DNA of 64,000 nt from Streptomyces sp. HmicA12 (GCF_000373565.1 NZ_KB891805.1:124001-188000), one strand, 5' to 3'; positions 25,510 through 34,683 are shown, counted from the first letter of the stretch. Program-made: numbers and translations. Notes: a model not told the origin generated them from the sequence alone.

Positions 25510-26937
25510 ATGCAACATCGTTCCCGCGCCGCCGCACCGGTCATCGCCGCGGCCATCGCCGCCGGTCTCTTCGGCGCGGCGCCGGCGCATGCCGCCCCCG
25601 CGGTCACGCACCAGGGGCAGAGCGATGTGAACGGAGACGGGTACGGCGACCTCGTGACCGGCTCGGAGGCGACCGTGGCGGGGGCCTCGCGGGCCGGCGC
25701 CCTCGTCGTCAACACCGGTTCGTCGAGCGGCGTTTCGGCCACCCGGACCAAGGTGATCACGCAGAACACCGCGGGTGTGCCCGGCGCCGCGGAGGCGGGC
25801 GACCGGTTCGGCTCCGCGGTCGTCACCGGTGACCTGAACGGGGACGGCTACACCGACGTCGTCGCCGGCACCCCGCACGAGAAGGTGGGCAGCGACGTCG
25901 ACGGCGGCACCGTCGCCGTCCTGTGGGGTTCGAGCTCCGGCATCAGCGGCGGCACCACCATCGCCGACCCGGCGCCCACCGCCCACGACCTGTTCGGCGA
26001 CCACCTCACCATCGGTGACTACGACGGCGACGGCCGGCCCGAACTCGCCGTCGGCAGCAGCCGCAACGACGTGTGGATCTTCAGCGGCATCGCGAAGACC
26101 TCGGGCGCCGCGGCCCGGCGCGAGCTGGTGACCGGCGTCGCGCCCGACAGCGCCGCGTACTACACCTCACTGACCTCCGGGGACTTCGACGGCGACGGGC
26201 GCGACGACCTCGTCGTGGGCGGCCGCTACGACGAGGACGGCAGCTTCGACGGCGCCGCGCTCGTCTACCCGGGCGCGTCCGGCACCTACACCGCCCTGCC
26301 CGACGAGGCCCCTGCCGCCGCCGCGGGCGATGTCGACGGCGACGGCGTCGACGACCTGGTCCTCGGCTCGCCCGACGACAACAAGGTCACCGTCTACGCC
26401 GGCGGCGCCTCGGGCCTCACGGCGTCCGCGAGGCGCACCTTCACCCAGGAGACCCCGGGCGTGGCCGGAGCCACGGAGGACGCCGACTCCTTCGGCGACA
26501 CGGTGGCCACCGGCGATGTGAACCACGACGGCTACGCGGACGTGGCCGTGGGCAACGACTTCGAGACCATCGGCTCCGGCTCGGCCCTCAACAGCGGCGA
26601 GGCCGTCGTCCTGTACGGCTCCGCGGACGGGCTCACCGGAACCGGCGCCCAGGTCCTGCACCAGGGGACCGCGGGCGTGCCGGGCGCCAACGAGGGCTAC
26701 GACCGGTTCGGCGGCTCCGTGCGCCTGACCGACACCAACCGCGACGGCTACGCCGATCTGGCCGTCGCCGCGCCCACCGAGAACAAGAGCAACGGCGCGC
26801 TGTGGAGCCTGCGCGGCTCCGCGAAGGGCGTGACGACCTCGCAGGCCGTCAGCTTCTCGGCGGCCACGGCGAAGGTGTCGTCGGCGGACTACACGTACTT
26901 CGGGCAGTGGATGGCGACGGACGCGTACGGGGAGTGA
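25510..26937 (+). CDS. Secreted FG-GAP/VCBS repeat protein
   Basis: 475 residues. ATG 25510 is chosen because GCAGGAG ends nine bases before it; an in-frame ATG at 25501 touches the RBS. Sec-type signal peptide: basic start, AAAIAAGLFGAA core, AxA cleavage after APAHA. The mature protein is built of FG-GAP blades, each with a Ca2+-binding DxDxDG-type loop: DVNGDGYGDL, DLNGDGYTDV, DYDGDGRPEL, DFDGDGRDDL, DVDGDGVDDL, DVNHDGYADV and DTNRDGYADL, seven in all, consistent with a seven-bladed propeller like integrin alpha. No catalytic domain is seen. It probably acts outside the cell in binding or adhesion. Confidence 0.92.
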   Translation: MQHRSRAAAPVIAAAIAAGLFGAAPAHAAPAVTHQGQSDVNGDGYGDLVTGSEATVAGASRAGALVVNTGSSSGVSATRTKVITQNTAGVPGAAEAGDRFGSAVVTGDLNGDGYTDVVAGTPHEKVGSDVDGGTVAVLWGSSSGISGGTTIADPAPTAHDLFGDHLTIGDYDGDGRPELAVGSSRNDVWIFSGIAKTSGAAARRELVTGVAPDSAAYYTSLTSGDFDGDGRDDLVVGGRYDEDGSFDGAALVYPGASGTYTALPDEAPAAAAGDVDGDGVDDLVLGSPDDNKVTVYAGGASGLTASARRTFTQETPGVAGATEDADSFGDTVATGDVNHDGYADVAVGNDFETIGSGSALNSGEAVVLYGSADGLTGTGAQVLHQGTAGVPGANEGYDRFGGSVRLTDTNRDGYADLAVAAPTENKSNGALWSLRGSAKGVTTSQAVSFSAATAKVSSADYTYFGQWMATDAYGE

Positions 26938-26955
26938 CCCGCACGGCCGCTGCCG

Positions 26956-28032
26956 TCACCGGCGCGCCAACTCCGTTGTCCGGGCGGCCAGTTCACTGAT
27001 CCGTACGCCGTCGAACCCGAACACCGCGCTGCGCACCCGGTCCTCGAGCGGCTCCGTCCACTGCTCGGGGACCGCGTCCGCGCCGCACAACACGCCCGCG
27101 ACCGACCCGGCCGTCGCGCCGTTGGAGTCCGTGTCGAGACCGCCGCGCACCGTCAGGGCCAGGGTGCGGGTGAAGTCCCCGTCGCCGTACAGGAGTCCGG
27201 CCGTGATGACGGCGGCGTTCGGGACGGTGTGGATCCAGCCGAGGCCGCCCGTCTCCTCCTCGACCGTGGCCAGGGTCTCCTCCCAGGTCAGCCGGGAGTC
27301 GTGGAGCGAGATCGTGCGCCGCACGACACGGGCGAGACGGCTGCTCGCGGGGATCACCGTCAGCGCCGCGTCGAGGGCGGCCCTCGGGGTCGGCGCCGTG
27401 AACGCCGCCGACACCAGGGCCGCCGCCCACATCGCCCCGTACACGCCGTTGCCGGTGTGCGAGAGGACCGCGTCGCGGCGGGCCAGGGAGGCCGCGCGGC
27501 GCGGCGCGCCCGGGCTGGTCCAGCCGAAGACGTCCGCGCGGATCAGACCGCCGATCCACTCCTGGCAGGGGTTGTCGTACGTGGCCGTCAGCGGCGGCTT
27601 CAGGCCGTTGGCGAGGTTGCGGTAGGCCGCGCGCTCGGCCGTGAACGTCTGGAGGTAGGGCAGGCGCAGCAGCCACAGCTCCCCGACCTGTTCCGTGGTG
27701 AAGGCGAAACCGTGGGTCTCCAGGAGGTGCAGGCCGAGCACCGCGTAGTCCACGTCGTCGTCCCGGCAGCTGCCGTGGATCCGTCCCCTGACGCACGCCC
27801 GCCATTCCGGACGCAGTGCCAACTCGACGTCGTCCGAAGGGGGTTCGGGCAGATAGTCGGTGAGCGGCAGGGCCTCGGCCTGGCGCAGATAGCGGTCGAT
27901 GCGCGCACGCGTCCACACCTCGCCCTGCTCGACCGGCTTGCCGAGCATGTTCCCGGCGATCCGGCCGAGCCAGCCGCCGAGCACACGGTCGGCGAGGGCG
28001 CGTTCGGTGAGCTGAGGGCTCGTTGGCGTCAT
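26956..28032 (-). CDS. ADP-ribosylglycohydrolase-family protein
   Basis: 358 residues from ATG 28032. The N-terminal RVLGGWLGRIAGNMLGKPVE is typical of the DraG/ARH family. The dinuclear metal site is supplied by RDDDVDYAVLGLHLLE and by GGLDTDSNGATAGSVAG. The family removes ADP-ribose from Arg/Ser residues or cleaves related ADP-ribosyl compounds. It converges on the FG-GAP gene with an 18-base gap and lies downstream of the BCCT transporter gene. Target unknown. Confidence 0.92.
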   Translation of the reverse strand: MTPTSPQLTERALADRVLGGWLGRIAGNMLGKPVEQGEVWTRARIDRYLRQAEALPLTDYLPEPPSDDVELALRPEWRACVRGRIHGSCRDDDVDYAVLGLHLLETHGFAFTTEQVGELWLLRLPYLQTFTAERAAYRNLANGLKPPLTATYDNPCQEWIGGLIRADVFGWTSPGAPRRAASLARRDAVLSHTGNGVYGAMWAAALVSAAFTAPTPRAALDAALTVIPASSRLARVVRRTISLHDSRLTWEETLATVEEETGGLGWIHTVPNAAVITAGLLYGDGDFTRTLALTVRGGLDTDSNGATAGSVAGVLCGADAVPEQWTEPLEDRVRSAVFGFDGVRISELAARTTELARR

Positions 28033-28058
28033 GAGTCCGGTGTACCCGTTTCCCCGCG

Positions 28059-29762
28059 TCAACTGTCTTCGGCGTTGCGTGACTTGGCGGCACGTCGGCG
28101 GAGCCGGTGGTGGCGGGCGGCGGCCGGGCCCTGCTCCGAGATCGCGTCGCCGACCATCGCGCGCACCGCGTCCCGCAGCCCGTGCAGCGCGTGCCCCCGC
28201 GCCGGCCCCGCGCCCGGGTCCTCGCGCAGCTCCTTCAGCAGCGCCCAGCACAGTGCCAGCATCACCACGACGAAGGGGAGGGCGACCAGGATCGTCGCGC
28301 TCTGCAGGGAGTCCAGGCCGCCCGCCACGAGCAGCACCGCCGCGACCGCCGCCATCAGCACGCCCCACGTCACCACCAGCCAGGTCCGCGGGTGCAGCGC
28401 GCCCCGGCTGGTCAGCGATCCCATCACCAGGGACGCCGAGTCCGCGCTCGTGACGAAGTACGTCATGACCAGGATCATCGCCACCCAGGACGTGATCGTG
28501 CCGAGCGGCAGCGCGTCCAGCATCGCGAAGAGCGACGCCTCCGCGCTCTCGTCGACCTCCGCCGCCATGTCGACCTTGCCGGTGAAATCGAGCCGGATGC
28601 CGGTACCGCCCATCACGCAGAACCAGACCACCGTCGCCCCGCTCGGCACGAGGAGCACGCCGACCAGGAACTCCCGGATGCGCCGGCCCCGCGAGATCCG
28701 CGCGATGAACGTCCCCACGAACGGCGCCCACGACAGCCACCACGCCCAGTAGAAGATCGTCCAGGAGCCCAGCCACGTCCGGTCCGTGAAGGCGCCCGTG
28801 CGCGACGCCATCGGCAGCAGCTCGTGCAGATAGCCGCCGACACTCGCCGGGATCGCGTCGAGGATGTACACGGTCGGGCCGAGCACGAACACGAACAGCA
28901 TCAGGCAGGCCGCGAGCACGAGGTTCAGGGTGCTCAACCACTTCACGCCCTTGTGCAGACCGGAGAAGGCCGAGCCGACGAAGGCGGCGCCGAGCCCGAT
29001 GATGATGATCAGCTGGAGGGTCGTCGTGTTCGAGACGCCCGTCGTCAGGTTCAGCCCCGTGGCCACCTGCAGCGCGCCCACACCGAGGCTCGTCGCCGTA
29101 CCGAAGACCGTCGCGAAGACGGCCAGCAGATCGATGATCCGGCCCGGCCAGCCCGCCGCCCGGCGCTCCCCGATGAGCGGGACGAACACCGAGCTCAGCC
29201 GGTTGCCCCGGCCCTTGCGGAACCCCGCGTACGCGAGCGCGAGGCCCGCGATGCCGTAGATCGCCCACGGGGTCAGCGTCCAGTGGAAGAACGAGTACTC
29301 CATCGCCACCAGCGCCGCGCCGCCGGTGCGCGGCTGCGCGCCGCTCGCCGGCGGCGGGTTCAGGTAGTGGGTGAGGGGCTCCCCGACCCCGTAGAACATC
29401 AGGCCGATGCCCATGCCCGCGCTGAACATCATGGCGATCCACGCCAGATTGGTGAACTCCGGCTCGCCGTCGTCGCGGCCCAGCCGGATCCGGCCGAACC
29501 GGCTGACCGAGAGCACCAGGCACAGCACGAGGAAGGCGTCGGCGGCGACCACGAACAGCCAGGCGAAGTTGTCCAGGACCCAGGTCAGGGCGGCGCCCGA
29601 CGCGCTCTCGAAGGAGTCCTTGCCGAGCGCGGCCCAGGCGACGACGGCGAGCACCACGGTGATCCCGATGCCGACGACGGTGAAGTCGGGAGCGTCGGAA
29701 GCCCCTTCGGAGCCGGGGGGCGGGGAGTCCGGGGCCGGATGATCGATCGTTTCCGTGCTCAT
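28059..29762 (-). CDS. BCCT-family transporter (betaine/choline/carnitine type)
   Basis: 567 residues with 12 predicted membrane segments. GMGIGLMFYGVGEPLTHY and the family signature WWLSWAPFVGTFIARISRGR are both clear. A charged, His/Arg-rich cytoplasmic C-terminus (RHHRLRRRAAKSR) resembles osmosensing tails such as that of BetP. It probably imports glycine betaine or a related quaternary amine with Na+ for osmoprotection. The ADP-ribosylglycohydrolase gene follows on the same strand after 26 bases. Confidence 0.94.
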   Translation of the reverse strand: MSTETIDHPAPDSPPPGSEGASDAPDFTVVGIGITVVLAVVAWAALGKDSFESASGAALTWVLDNFAWLFVVAADAFLVLCLVLSVSRFGRIRLGRDDGEPEFTNLAWIAMMFSAGMGIGLMFYGVGEPLTHYLNPPPASGAQPRTGGAALVAMEYSFFHWTLTPWAIYGIAGLALAYAGFRKGRGNRLSSVFVPLIGERRAAGWPGRIIDLLAVFATVFGTATSLGVGALQVATGLNLTTGVSNTTTLQLIIIIGLGAAFVGSAFSGLHKGVKWLSTLNLVLAACLMLFVFVLGPTVYILDAIPASVGGYLHELLPMASRTGAFTDRTWLGSWTIFYWAWWLSWAPFVGTFIARISRGRRIREFLVGVLLVPSGATVVWFCVMGGTGIRLDFTGKVDMAAEVDESAEASLFAMLDALPLGTITSWVAMILVMTYFVTSADSASLVMGSLTSRGALHPRTWLVVTWGVLMAAVAAVLLVAGGLDSLQSATILVALPFVVVMLALCWALLKELREDPGAGPARGHALHGLRDAVRAMVGDAISEQGPAAARHHRLRRRAAKSRNAEDS

Positions 29763-29919
29763 GCCGACCCACTATGGACGCATATGTGCGGATACAGGCG
29801 GCTGGCACGCCGTCCCGCCGACCGGACAACCATGGGCAGCGACCCCCTCCTGCGGTTATGGTCGCAGCGGCGCGACTGCCTTGACGCGAGCAAGGCCCGA
29901 ACAGCAAGGGGAGACCAAG

Positions 29920-31071
29920 GTGGCGGACGCTGCACAGGCCGCGCGGCACGTGTTGATCGCGGCGGACAAGTTCAAGGGCTCGCTCACCGCGGTGCAGGTC
30001 GCACAGCGTGTGACGGCCGGTCTGCGCCGGGTGGCGCCCGAGGTGACCATCGAGTCCGTGCCCGTCGCGGACGGCGGTGACGGCACCGTCGCGGCTGCGG
30101 TCGCGGCCGGGTTCGAGCGGCGCGAGGCGCGGGTCACGGGCCCGGTCGGCGAGCCGGTGACGGCCGCGTGGGCGCTGCGCGACGGCACGGCCGTGGTGGA
30201 GATGGCGGAGGCGTCCGGCCTGCAGCTGCTGCCCGAGGGCGAGTTCGCGCCGCTGACGTCCACGACGTACGGCTCGGGCGAGGTCATCGCGGCGGCGCTC
30301 GACGCGGGCGCGCGCACGATCGTCTTCGGCGTCGGCGGCAGCGCCACGACCGACGGCGGCGCGGGGATGCTGGCCGCGCTGGGCGCCCGGTTCCTGGACG
30401 GTGCGGGTGCGCCGGTCGGGCCCGGCGGCGGAGCGCTCGCCGCGCTCGCCTCCGCGGACCTCTCCGGTCTCGACCCGCGTCTCGCCGACGTGGAGATCGT
30501 CCTCGCCAGCGACGTCGACAACCCGCTGACCGGCCCGAAGGGCGCCCCCGCGATCTACGGCCCGCAGAAGGGGGCCTCTCCCGAGGACGTCGCCGAGCTG
30601 GACGCCGCGCTCGGCCACTACGCGAAGGTGCTGTCGGAGTCGGTCGGTCCGAAGGCCCTGGAGGACGCCGAGTCGCCGGGTGCGGGCGCCGCGGGCGGGA
30701 TCGGCTACGGGGCCCTGGTCGCCCTCGGCGCGAGTTTCCGTCCCGGCATCGAGGTCATGCTCGACGTCCTCGGGTTCGCGCCCGCGCTGGCGAAGGCCAC
30801 GCTGGTGATCACCGGTGAGGGCTCCCTCGACGAGCAGACGCTGCACGGCAAGGCGCCGGCCGGGGTCGCGGCTGCGGCGCGGGCGGCAGGCATCGAGGTC
30901 GTCGCGGTCTGCGGCCGCCTCGCCCTCGCGCCGGACGCGCTCGGCCGGGCCGGGATCCGTCGGGCGTACGCGCTGACTGAGGTGGAGCCGGATGTGGCCC
31001 GCTGCATCGCGGAGGCCGGGCCGATTCTGGAGGACGTGGCGGAGCGCATCGCCGCGGACTTCTTGAGCTGA
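29920..31071 (+). CDS. Glycerate kinase
   Basis: 383 residues from GTG 29920, preceded by AAGGGGAG. HVLIAADKFKGSLTAVQVA is the conserved N-terminus of the glycerate 2-kinase family (GarK/GlxK, PF02595); FGVGGSATTDGGAGMLAALG is its phosphate loop. It phosphorylates D-glycerate with ATP, the last step of glycerate/glyoxylate use. It is transcribed divergently from the BCCT gene across 157 bases. The position of the phosphate (2- or 3-) cannot be told from sequence. Confidence 0.94.
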   Translation: MADAAQAARHVLIAADKFKGSLTAVQVAQRVTAGLRRVAPEVTIESVPVADGGDGTVAAAVAAGFERREARVTGPVGEPVTAAWALRDGTAVVEMAEASGLQLLPEGEFAPLTSTTYGSGEVIAAALDAGARTIVFGVGGSATTDGGAGMLAALGARFLDGAGAPVGPGGGALAALASADLSGLDPRLADVEIVLASDVDNPLTGPKGAPAIYGPQKGASPEDVAELDAALGHYAKVLSESVGPKALEDAESPGAGAAGGIGYGALVALGASFRPGIEVMLDVLGFAPALAKATLVITGEGSLDEQTLHGKAPAGVAAAARAAGIEVVAVCGRLALAPDALGRAGIRRAYALTEVEPDVARCIAEAGPILEDVAERIAADFLS

Positions 31072-31081
31072 GCCGGGTTCG

Positions 31082-31408
31082 CCGGGCGCCTGATCGCGCG
31101 GTTCCCGGCGCCCCGGTTCGCCGTCGCGTCTGCCGGGTGTCTGTCGCGTGGGCGGGTGCGGGCCGGTGGTCCTGCTTCGCGCGGTTCCCCGCGCCCCTCG
31201 CGCCGTCGCGTCTGCCGGGTTGGTGTATGTCTCGCGGGTGCGGGCCCGGTGGGGCTTCTCGCGCGGTTCCCCGCGCCCCTGAAGCGATCTCCGCTCGCCC
31301 AGGGGAAGTTGCGCGCAGCGCATGCTTCAGGGGGAGGCACGGCGAAGCCGCTGCCTCAGGGGTGCGGGGAACTGCGCGACCAGCCCCCACCGGGCCCACA
31401 CGCGCCTG
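31082..31408. repeat. Cluster of dispersed palindromic intergenic repeats
   Basis: The 584-base gap 31072-31655 holds no gene. At least three direct copies of a GC-rich unit (cores near 31095, 31182 and 31262, each containing GCGCGGTTCC) are followed by an inverted copy (31352-31401). The last direct copy (31238-31285) and the inverted one form a long imperfect hairpin. Related units occur at 49.87 and 58.94 kb. Function unknown; it may also serve as the transcription end of glycerate kinase. Confidence 0.75.
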
Positions 31409-31576
31409 ACCAGACTCTCCCCTACGGCGAACCGGCGTGCTTTTAGGGATCACGGCCCTCGTCGGAAATGCCCCGTCACGGCCCACCTCCACCTCCCGGA
31501 CGCCTCTTCCCGCCCCGCGCGAGGACCGCCATGCCCCGCACCCCGGTAAGAGCCCGGCGCACGCGTCCCGCCTTTC

Positions 31577-31622
31577 GGTCAGACTGCTCTGACCTGCACA
31601 AGAGCTCTGCCCCGCCTATCCT
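31577..31622 (+). promoter_or_regulatory. Inverted repeat and candidate -10 before the methyltransferase gene
   Basis: GGTCAGA and TCTGACC (31577-31583 and 31588-31594) form a perfect 7-bp palindrome with a 4-base spacer. TATCCT at 31617-31622 could be a -10, but no -35 is convincing. The arrangement looks like an operator upstream of a promoter. Confidence 0.35.
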
Positions 31623-31655
31623 CGACTAGGTCAACAGCCAGGCGGAGGAGACCAC

Positions 31656-32375
31656 TTGAAGCGCACCGTCACCACCACCGAGGACGTCCTCGACCTGCTC
31701 GACGAGCTGATCGCACCGCTGACGGACCACGGCAACTGGTGGGACCGGTTCTACGCGGAGCGGAACCGTGACGTGCCGTTCTTCGTCGACAAGCCCGACG
31801 AGAACCTCGCCGCCCACCTCGACCAGGGGCTGATCCCGCCCGGCGCCCGCGTCCTCGACCTGGGCTGCGGGCCCGGCCGCAACGCCGTACACCTCGCCAC
31901 CCGCGGCTTCGACGTCGACGCCGTCGACCTCTCGGCCACCGCCCTCGCCTGGGGCAAGGAACGCGCGGCCGCCGCGGACGCGTCGGTGCGCTTCCATCAC
32001 GGCAACATCTTCGACGTACAACTCCCGCACGCGTCGTACGACGTGGTGTACGACTCCGGGTGCCTGCACCACCTCGCGCCGCACCGCCGCATCAGCTACC
32101 TCGCCCTGCTCGACCGGCTCCTCGCCCCGGGCGGCCACTTCGGCCTCGTCTGCTTCGCCGCGGGCGAGATGGGCTCCGAGCGGCCCGACGCGGAGCTGTA
32201 CCGCGAAGGCGTCGGCCTGGAGGGCGGGCTCGCGTTCACGGAGGACGAACTGCGGCACGTCTTCCGTGAGTTCACCGAGGTCGAGATCCGGCCCATGGCG
32301 GCGCGGGGCGCGGAGTCGGCGACGTTCGGGCAGCCGTTCCTGCTCACCGCGATGTTCCGCCGCACCCCCCGCTGA
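31656..32375 (+). CDS. Class I SAM-dependent methyltransferase
   Basis: 239 residues. TTG start supported by GGAGGAG ending five bases upstream. SAM-binding motif I VLDLGCGPGRNAVHLA near residue 67, acidic motif II VDAVDLS, and motif IV-like YDSGCLHHLAPH. It has the Rossmann methyltransferase fold; SGCLHHL resembles thiopurine/tellurite-type small-molecule methyltransferases. Substrate unknown. It is convergent with the PucR gene. Confidence 0.88.
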   Translation: MKRTVTTTEDVLDLLDELIAPLTDHGNWWDRFYAERNRDVPFFVDKPDENLAAHLDQGLIPPGARVLDLGCGPGRNAVHLATRGFDVDAVDLSATALAWGKERAAAADASVRFHHGNIFDVQLPHASYDVVYDSGCLHHLAPHRRISYLALLDRLLAPGGHFGLVCFAAGEMGSERPDAELYREGVGLEGGLAFTEDELRHVFREFTEVEIRPMAARGAESATFGQPFLLTAMFRRTPR

Positions 32376-32390
32376 CCCCGCCGCCGCGAC

Positions 32391-33593
32391 TCACCCCGCC
32401 GCCGACGACAACCGGTACGCGTCCAGCGCCAACGTCATCTCCATCAGGTCCCGCGGCCGCGACAGCGACCGTGACGTCAACTGCTCCAGCCTGCGCAGGC
32501 GGTTGAAGACCGTGTTGCGGTGGCAGTACAGGCGCCCGGCGGCGCGGCCCGCAGAGCCTTCGCAGGCCAGCCAGGCGTCCAGGGTCTCCAACAGGACGGC
32601 ACGGTCGGCCGGTTCGAGGGCAAGGAGCTCACCGAAGACGCCGGAGACGAGCCGCTGCGCCAGGTCGGGCTGGCTGACCACCAGGGCCGTCGGCATCCGC
32701 TGGTCCAGCCGGACGACGCCCGTCGTGTCGGGCGGGCAGGTGCGCAGGGCGAGTTCGGCGAGGCGGCGGGCGTGACCGAGTTCGGCGAGGCCCCGGACGA
32801 CCGGGCTCAGCCCCCCGGGACCCGGGCAGCGCCCGTCGAGCAGCGCCGCCACGTCGTCGAGGGTGCGGCCCGCGCCGAGCGCCACCACACCCACCTCGCA
32901 GTCCGCCCGCATCCGCCACACGAACCGGAAGTCGGGGTCCTGCACCCTCCGGTGGAACGCCTCCCTGCTGTCACGGCGCTCCACCCGCAGGACCACCACC
33001 GCGTACGGGCCGTGCTCCGGAAGATCGAGCCCCGCGGCCGCGCGGCCCGCGAGGCCGGGCGCCGGACGGCCCTCCAGGAGCGCGTCGAGCAGCGCCTGCA
33101 TCTGCTCGTCGGTGCGACGGCGCAGCTCCAACTCCGTGGCCCGGTAGGCCTCCGAGGCCGCCGCGGCCTGCGCGTCCACCGCCGCCCACACCATCGTCGC
33201 CGACCGCATCAGCGCCTTCAGCCGCTCGGGTTCGCCGCCCGCGCTCTCCATCAGCGCGTCCCAGACGAGATAGCCCGCGTTGCGGTACGCGTGCACGAGC
33301 AGATCGAGCGGCAGGCCCTGGCCCGCCCGGCGCCGGCCCGCCTCCTCCGCGTACGACAGATCACGGCGCGGCGCGTCCCGCGGCGCCGTGATCGTCTCGA
33401 CGCCGATCCGCATGGCCTCCTCGGCCTCCCGCCACTGCGCGTCGTACGGCAGCACCCGCGCGTACACGTCCGAGTACGCGAACAGCTGGCGCAGATGTTC
33501 GTCGACGAGCTCGGGAACCCGGTCGAGGAGTGTCGTGCACGCCTCCCTCAGCAGCTTCCAGTCCTGGCCCGTACGGTGCTTGCGCCCGCCCAT
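32391..33593 (-). CDS. PucR/CdaR-type transcriptional regulator
   Basis: 400 residues. The C-terminal PucR HTH_30 motif LLETLDAWLACEGSAGRAAG and LYCHRNTVFNRLRRLEQLT is clear. The middle (YAVVVLRVERRDSREAF, then VGVVALG) matches a degenerate GGDEF-like domain. The N-terminal helical domain (about residues 1-170) is the sensor region of this actinobacterial class. Divergent from the branched-chain-type ABC operon across 261 bases, so it is the obvious candidate regulator of that operon. Confidence 0.9.
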   Translation of the reverse strand: MGGRKHRTGQDWKLLREACTTLLDRVPELVDEHLRQLFAYSDVYARVLPYDAQWREAEEAMRIGVETITAPRDAPRRDLSYAEEAGRRRAGQGLPLDLLVHAYRNAGYLVWDALMESAGGEPERLKALMRSATMVWAAVDAQAAAASEAYRATELELRRRTDEQMQALLDALLEGRPAPGLAGRAAAGLDLPEHGPYAVVVLRVERRDSREAFHRRVQDPDFRFVWRMRADCEVGVVALGAGRTLDDVAALLDGRCPGPGGLSPVVRGLAELGHARRLAELALRTCPPDTTGVVRLDQRMPTALVVSQPDLAQRLVSGVFGELLALEPADRAVLLETLDAWLACEGSAGRAAGRLYCHRNTVFNRLRRLEQLTSRSLSRPRDLMEMTLALDAYRLSSAAG

Positions 33594-33821
33594 CGCCCCT
33601 CCCCAAAGGCTCGTAAAGCGACGGCAAAGGACTCATTCGCTGATGCGGAGGATGCCACCCCGCGCCCCTCCCCGGCAGGCCCCTGACGCGGGGTCTTGTG
33701 CGCGCGCACAACGGGGGCGGTCGGGCGCTGGGCCCACGCAGCGATTACCGGGCCGCCCGTGGACGGGCCGCCCGCACGGTGCTGTCGTGAGCGCCACCGG
33801 GTCACAGGCCCGGACCAGGGG

Positions 33822-33857
33822 GACGCACACAGCGACGCACACAGGGGCGCACACGTG
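33822..33857 (+). repeat. Three tandem 12-bp repeats ending at the importer start codon
   Basis: GACGCACACAGC, GACGCACACAGG and GGCGCACACGTG follow one another without gaps; the last contains the GTG start of the next gene and the RBS-like AGGGG sits across the second and third copies. Upstream, CGGGCCGCCCG is also directly repeated (33749-33759 and 33764-33774). Confidence 0.6.
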
Positions 33858-34679
33858 ACCGATGCAGAAGAACCACCCGGGCTCGCCGTGGACGACATGT
33901 CCGTCGGCTACGGGCCCGTACGCGCCCTGCGCGGCGTGACCTTGAAGGTGCCGAAGGGCGCCGTGGTCGCCGTGCTGGGCGGCAACGGCGCCGGCAAGTC
34001 CACACTGCTGCGGGCCGTCTCGCGCACGCTCGGCTTCCACGGAGGCGCGGTGACGTCGGGCGAGGTGCGGTTCGGCGGGCGGCGCGTCAGCGGCCTGAGC
34101 GCCGACCGGGTCGTCGCCGCCGGGATCTGCCAAGTACCGGAAGGGCGGCAGGTGTTCGCCCGGATGACGGTCGCCGACAACCTGCGCGCGGGGGCCCTCG
34201 GCTCGACCGGCTCGCGCTCCGCGAAGGCGGCCGCGCTGCGCCATGTGCACGAACTCTTCCCGGTCCTCGCCGACCGGGCGCACCAGCGGGCCGGGCTGCT
34301 GTCCGGCGGCGAGCAGCAGATGCTGGCCGTCGGCCGGGCCCTGATGGCCGAGCCGAAGCTGCTGCTCCTCGACGAGCCGTCGCTCGGCCTCGCCCCGCTG
34401 ATGGCGGCCCGGATCGCCGACACGATCCGCGAGATCAACGCACAGGGGGTCTCCGTGCTCCTCGTCGAGCAGAACGCGACGCTGGCGCTGCGCCTGGCCT
34501 CGTACGCGTACGTGCTCGATGTCGGCGAGATCGCGTTGCACGGGCCCGCCGATGAACTGGCCGGGTCGGACGAGGTGCGGCGGCGGTACCTCGGGGTGGT
34601 CGACGAGGACGCCGCGGCGGACGCCTCCGGCGGGGTTCGGGATGCCGCGGTGCTGCGGGCCTGGGGAGGTGGGCGGTGA
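33855..34679 (+). CDS. Branched-chain-type ABC importer ATP-binding protein, LivF type
   Basis: 274 residues from GTG 33855 with AGGGG seven bases before it. Walker A LGGNGAGKS, signature LLSGGEQQMLAVGRAL, Walker B LLLLDEPSLGLAPLMA. The SLGLAPL wording is typical of LivF. First gene of an importer operon whose order (two ATPases, two permeases, binding protein) is the reverse of the common Liv order. Ligand may be branched-chain amino acids, urea, or another small polar compound; the divergent PucR gene hints at nitrogen compounds. Confidence 0.92.
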   Translation: MTDAEEPPGLAVDDMSVGYGPVRALRGVTLKVPKGAVVAVLGGNGAGKSTLLRAVSRTLGFHGGAVTSGEVRFGGRRVSGLSADRVVAAGICQVPEGRQVFARMTVADNLRAGALGSTGSRSAKAAALRHVHELFPVLADRAHQRAGLLSGGEQQMLAVGRALMAEPKLLLLDEPSLGLAPLMAARIADTIREINAQGVSVLLVEQNATLALRLASYAYVLDVGEIALHGPADELAGSDEVRRRYLGVVDEDAAADASGGVRDAAVLRAWGGGR

Positions 34680-34683
34680 TGGG

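Noticed and set aside
28033..31323. Minus-strand frame extending upstream from the ADP-ribosylglycohydrolase through the BCCT and glycerate kinase genes
   Set aside because: Only the last 358 residues (from ATG 28032) have family motifs; the rest is out of frame with BCCT and antisense to glycerate kinase.
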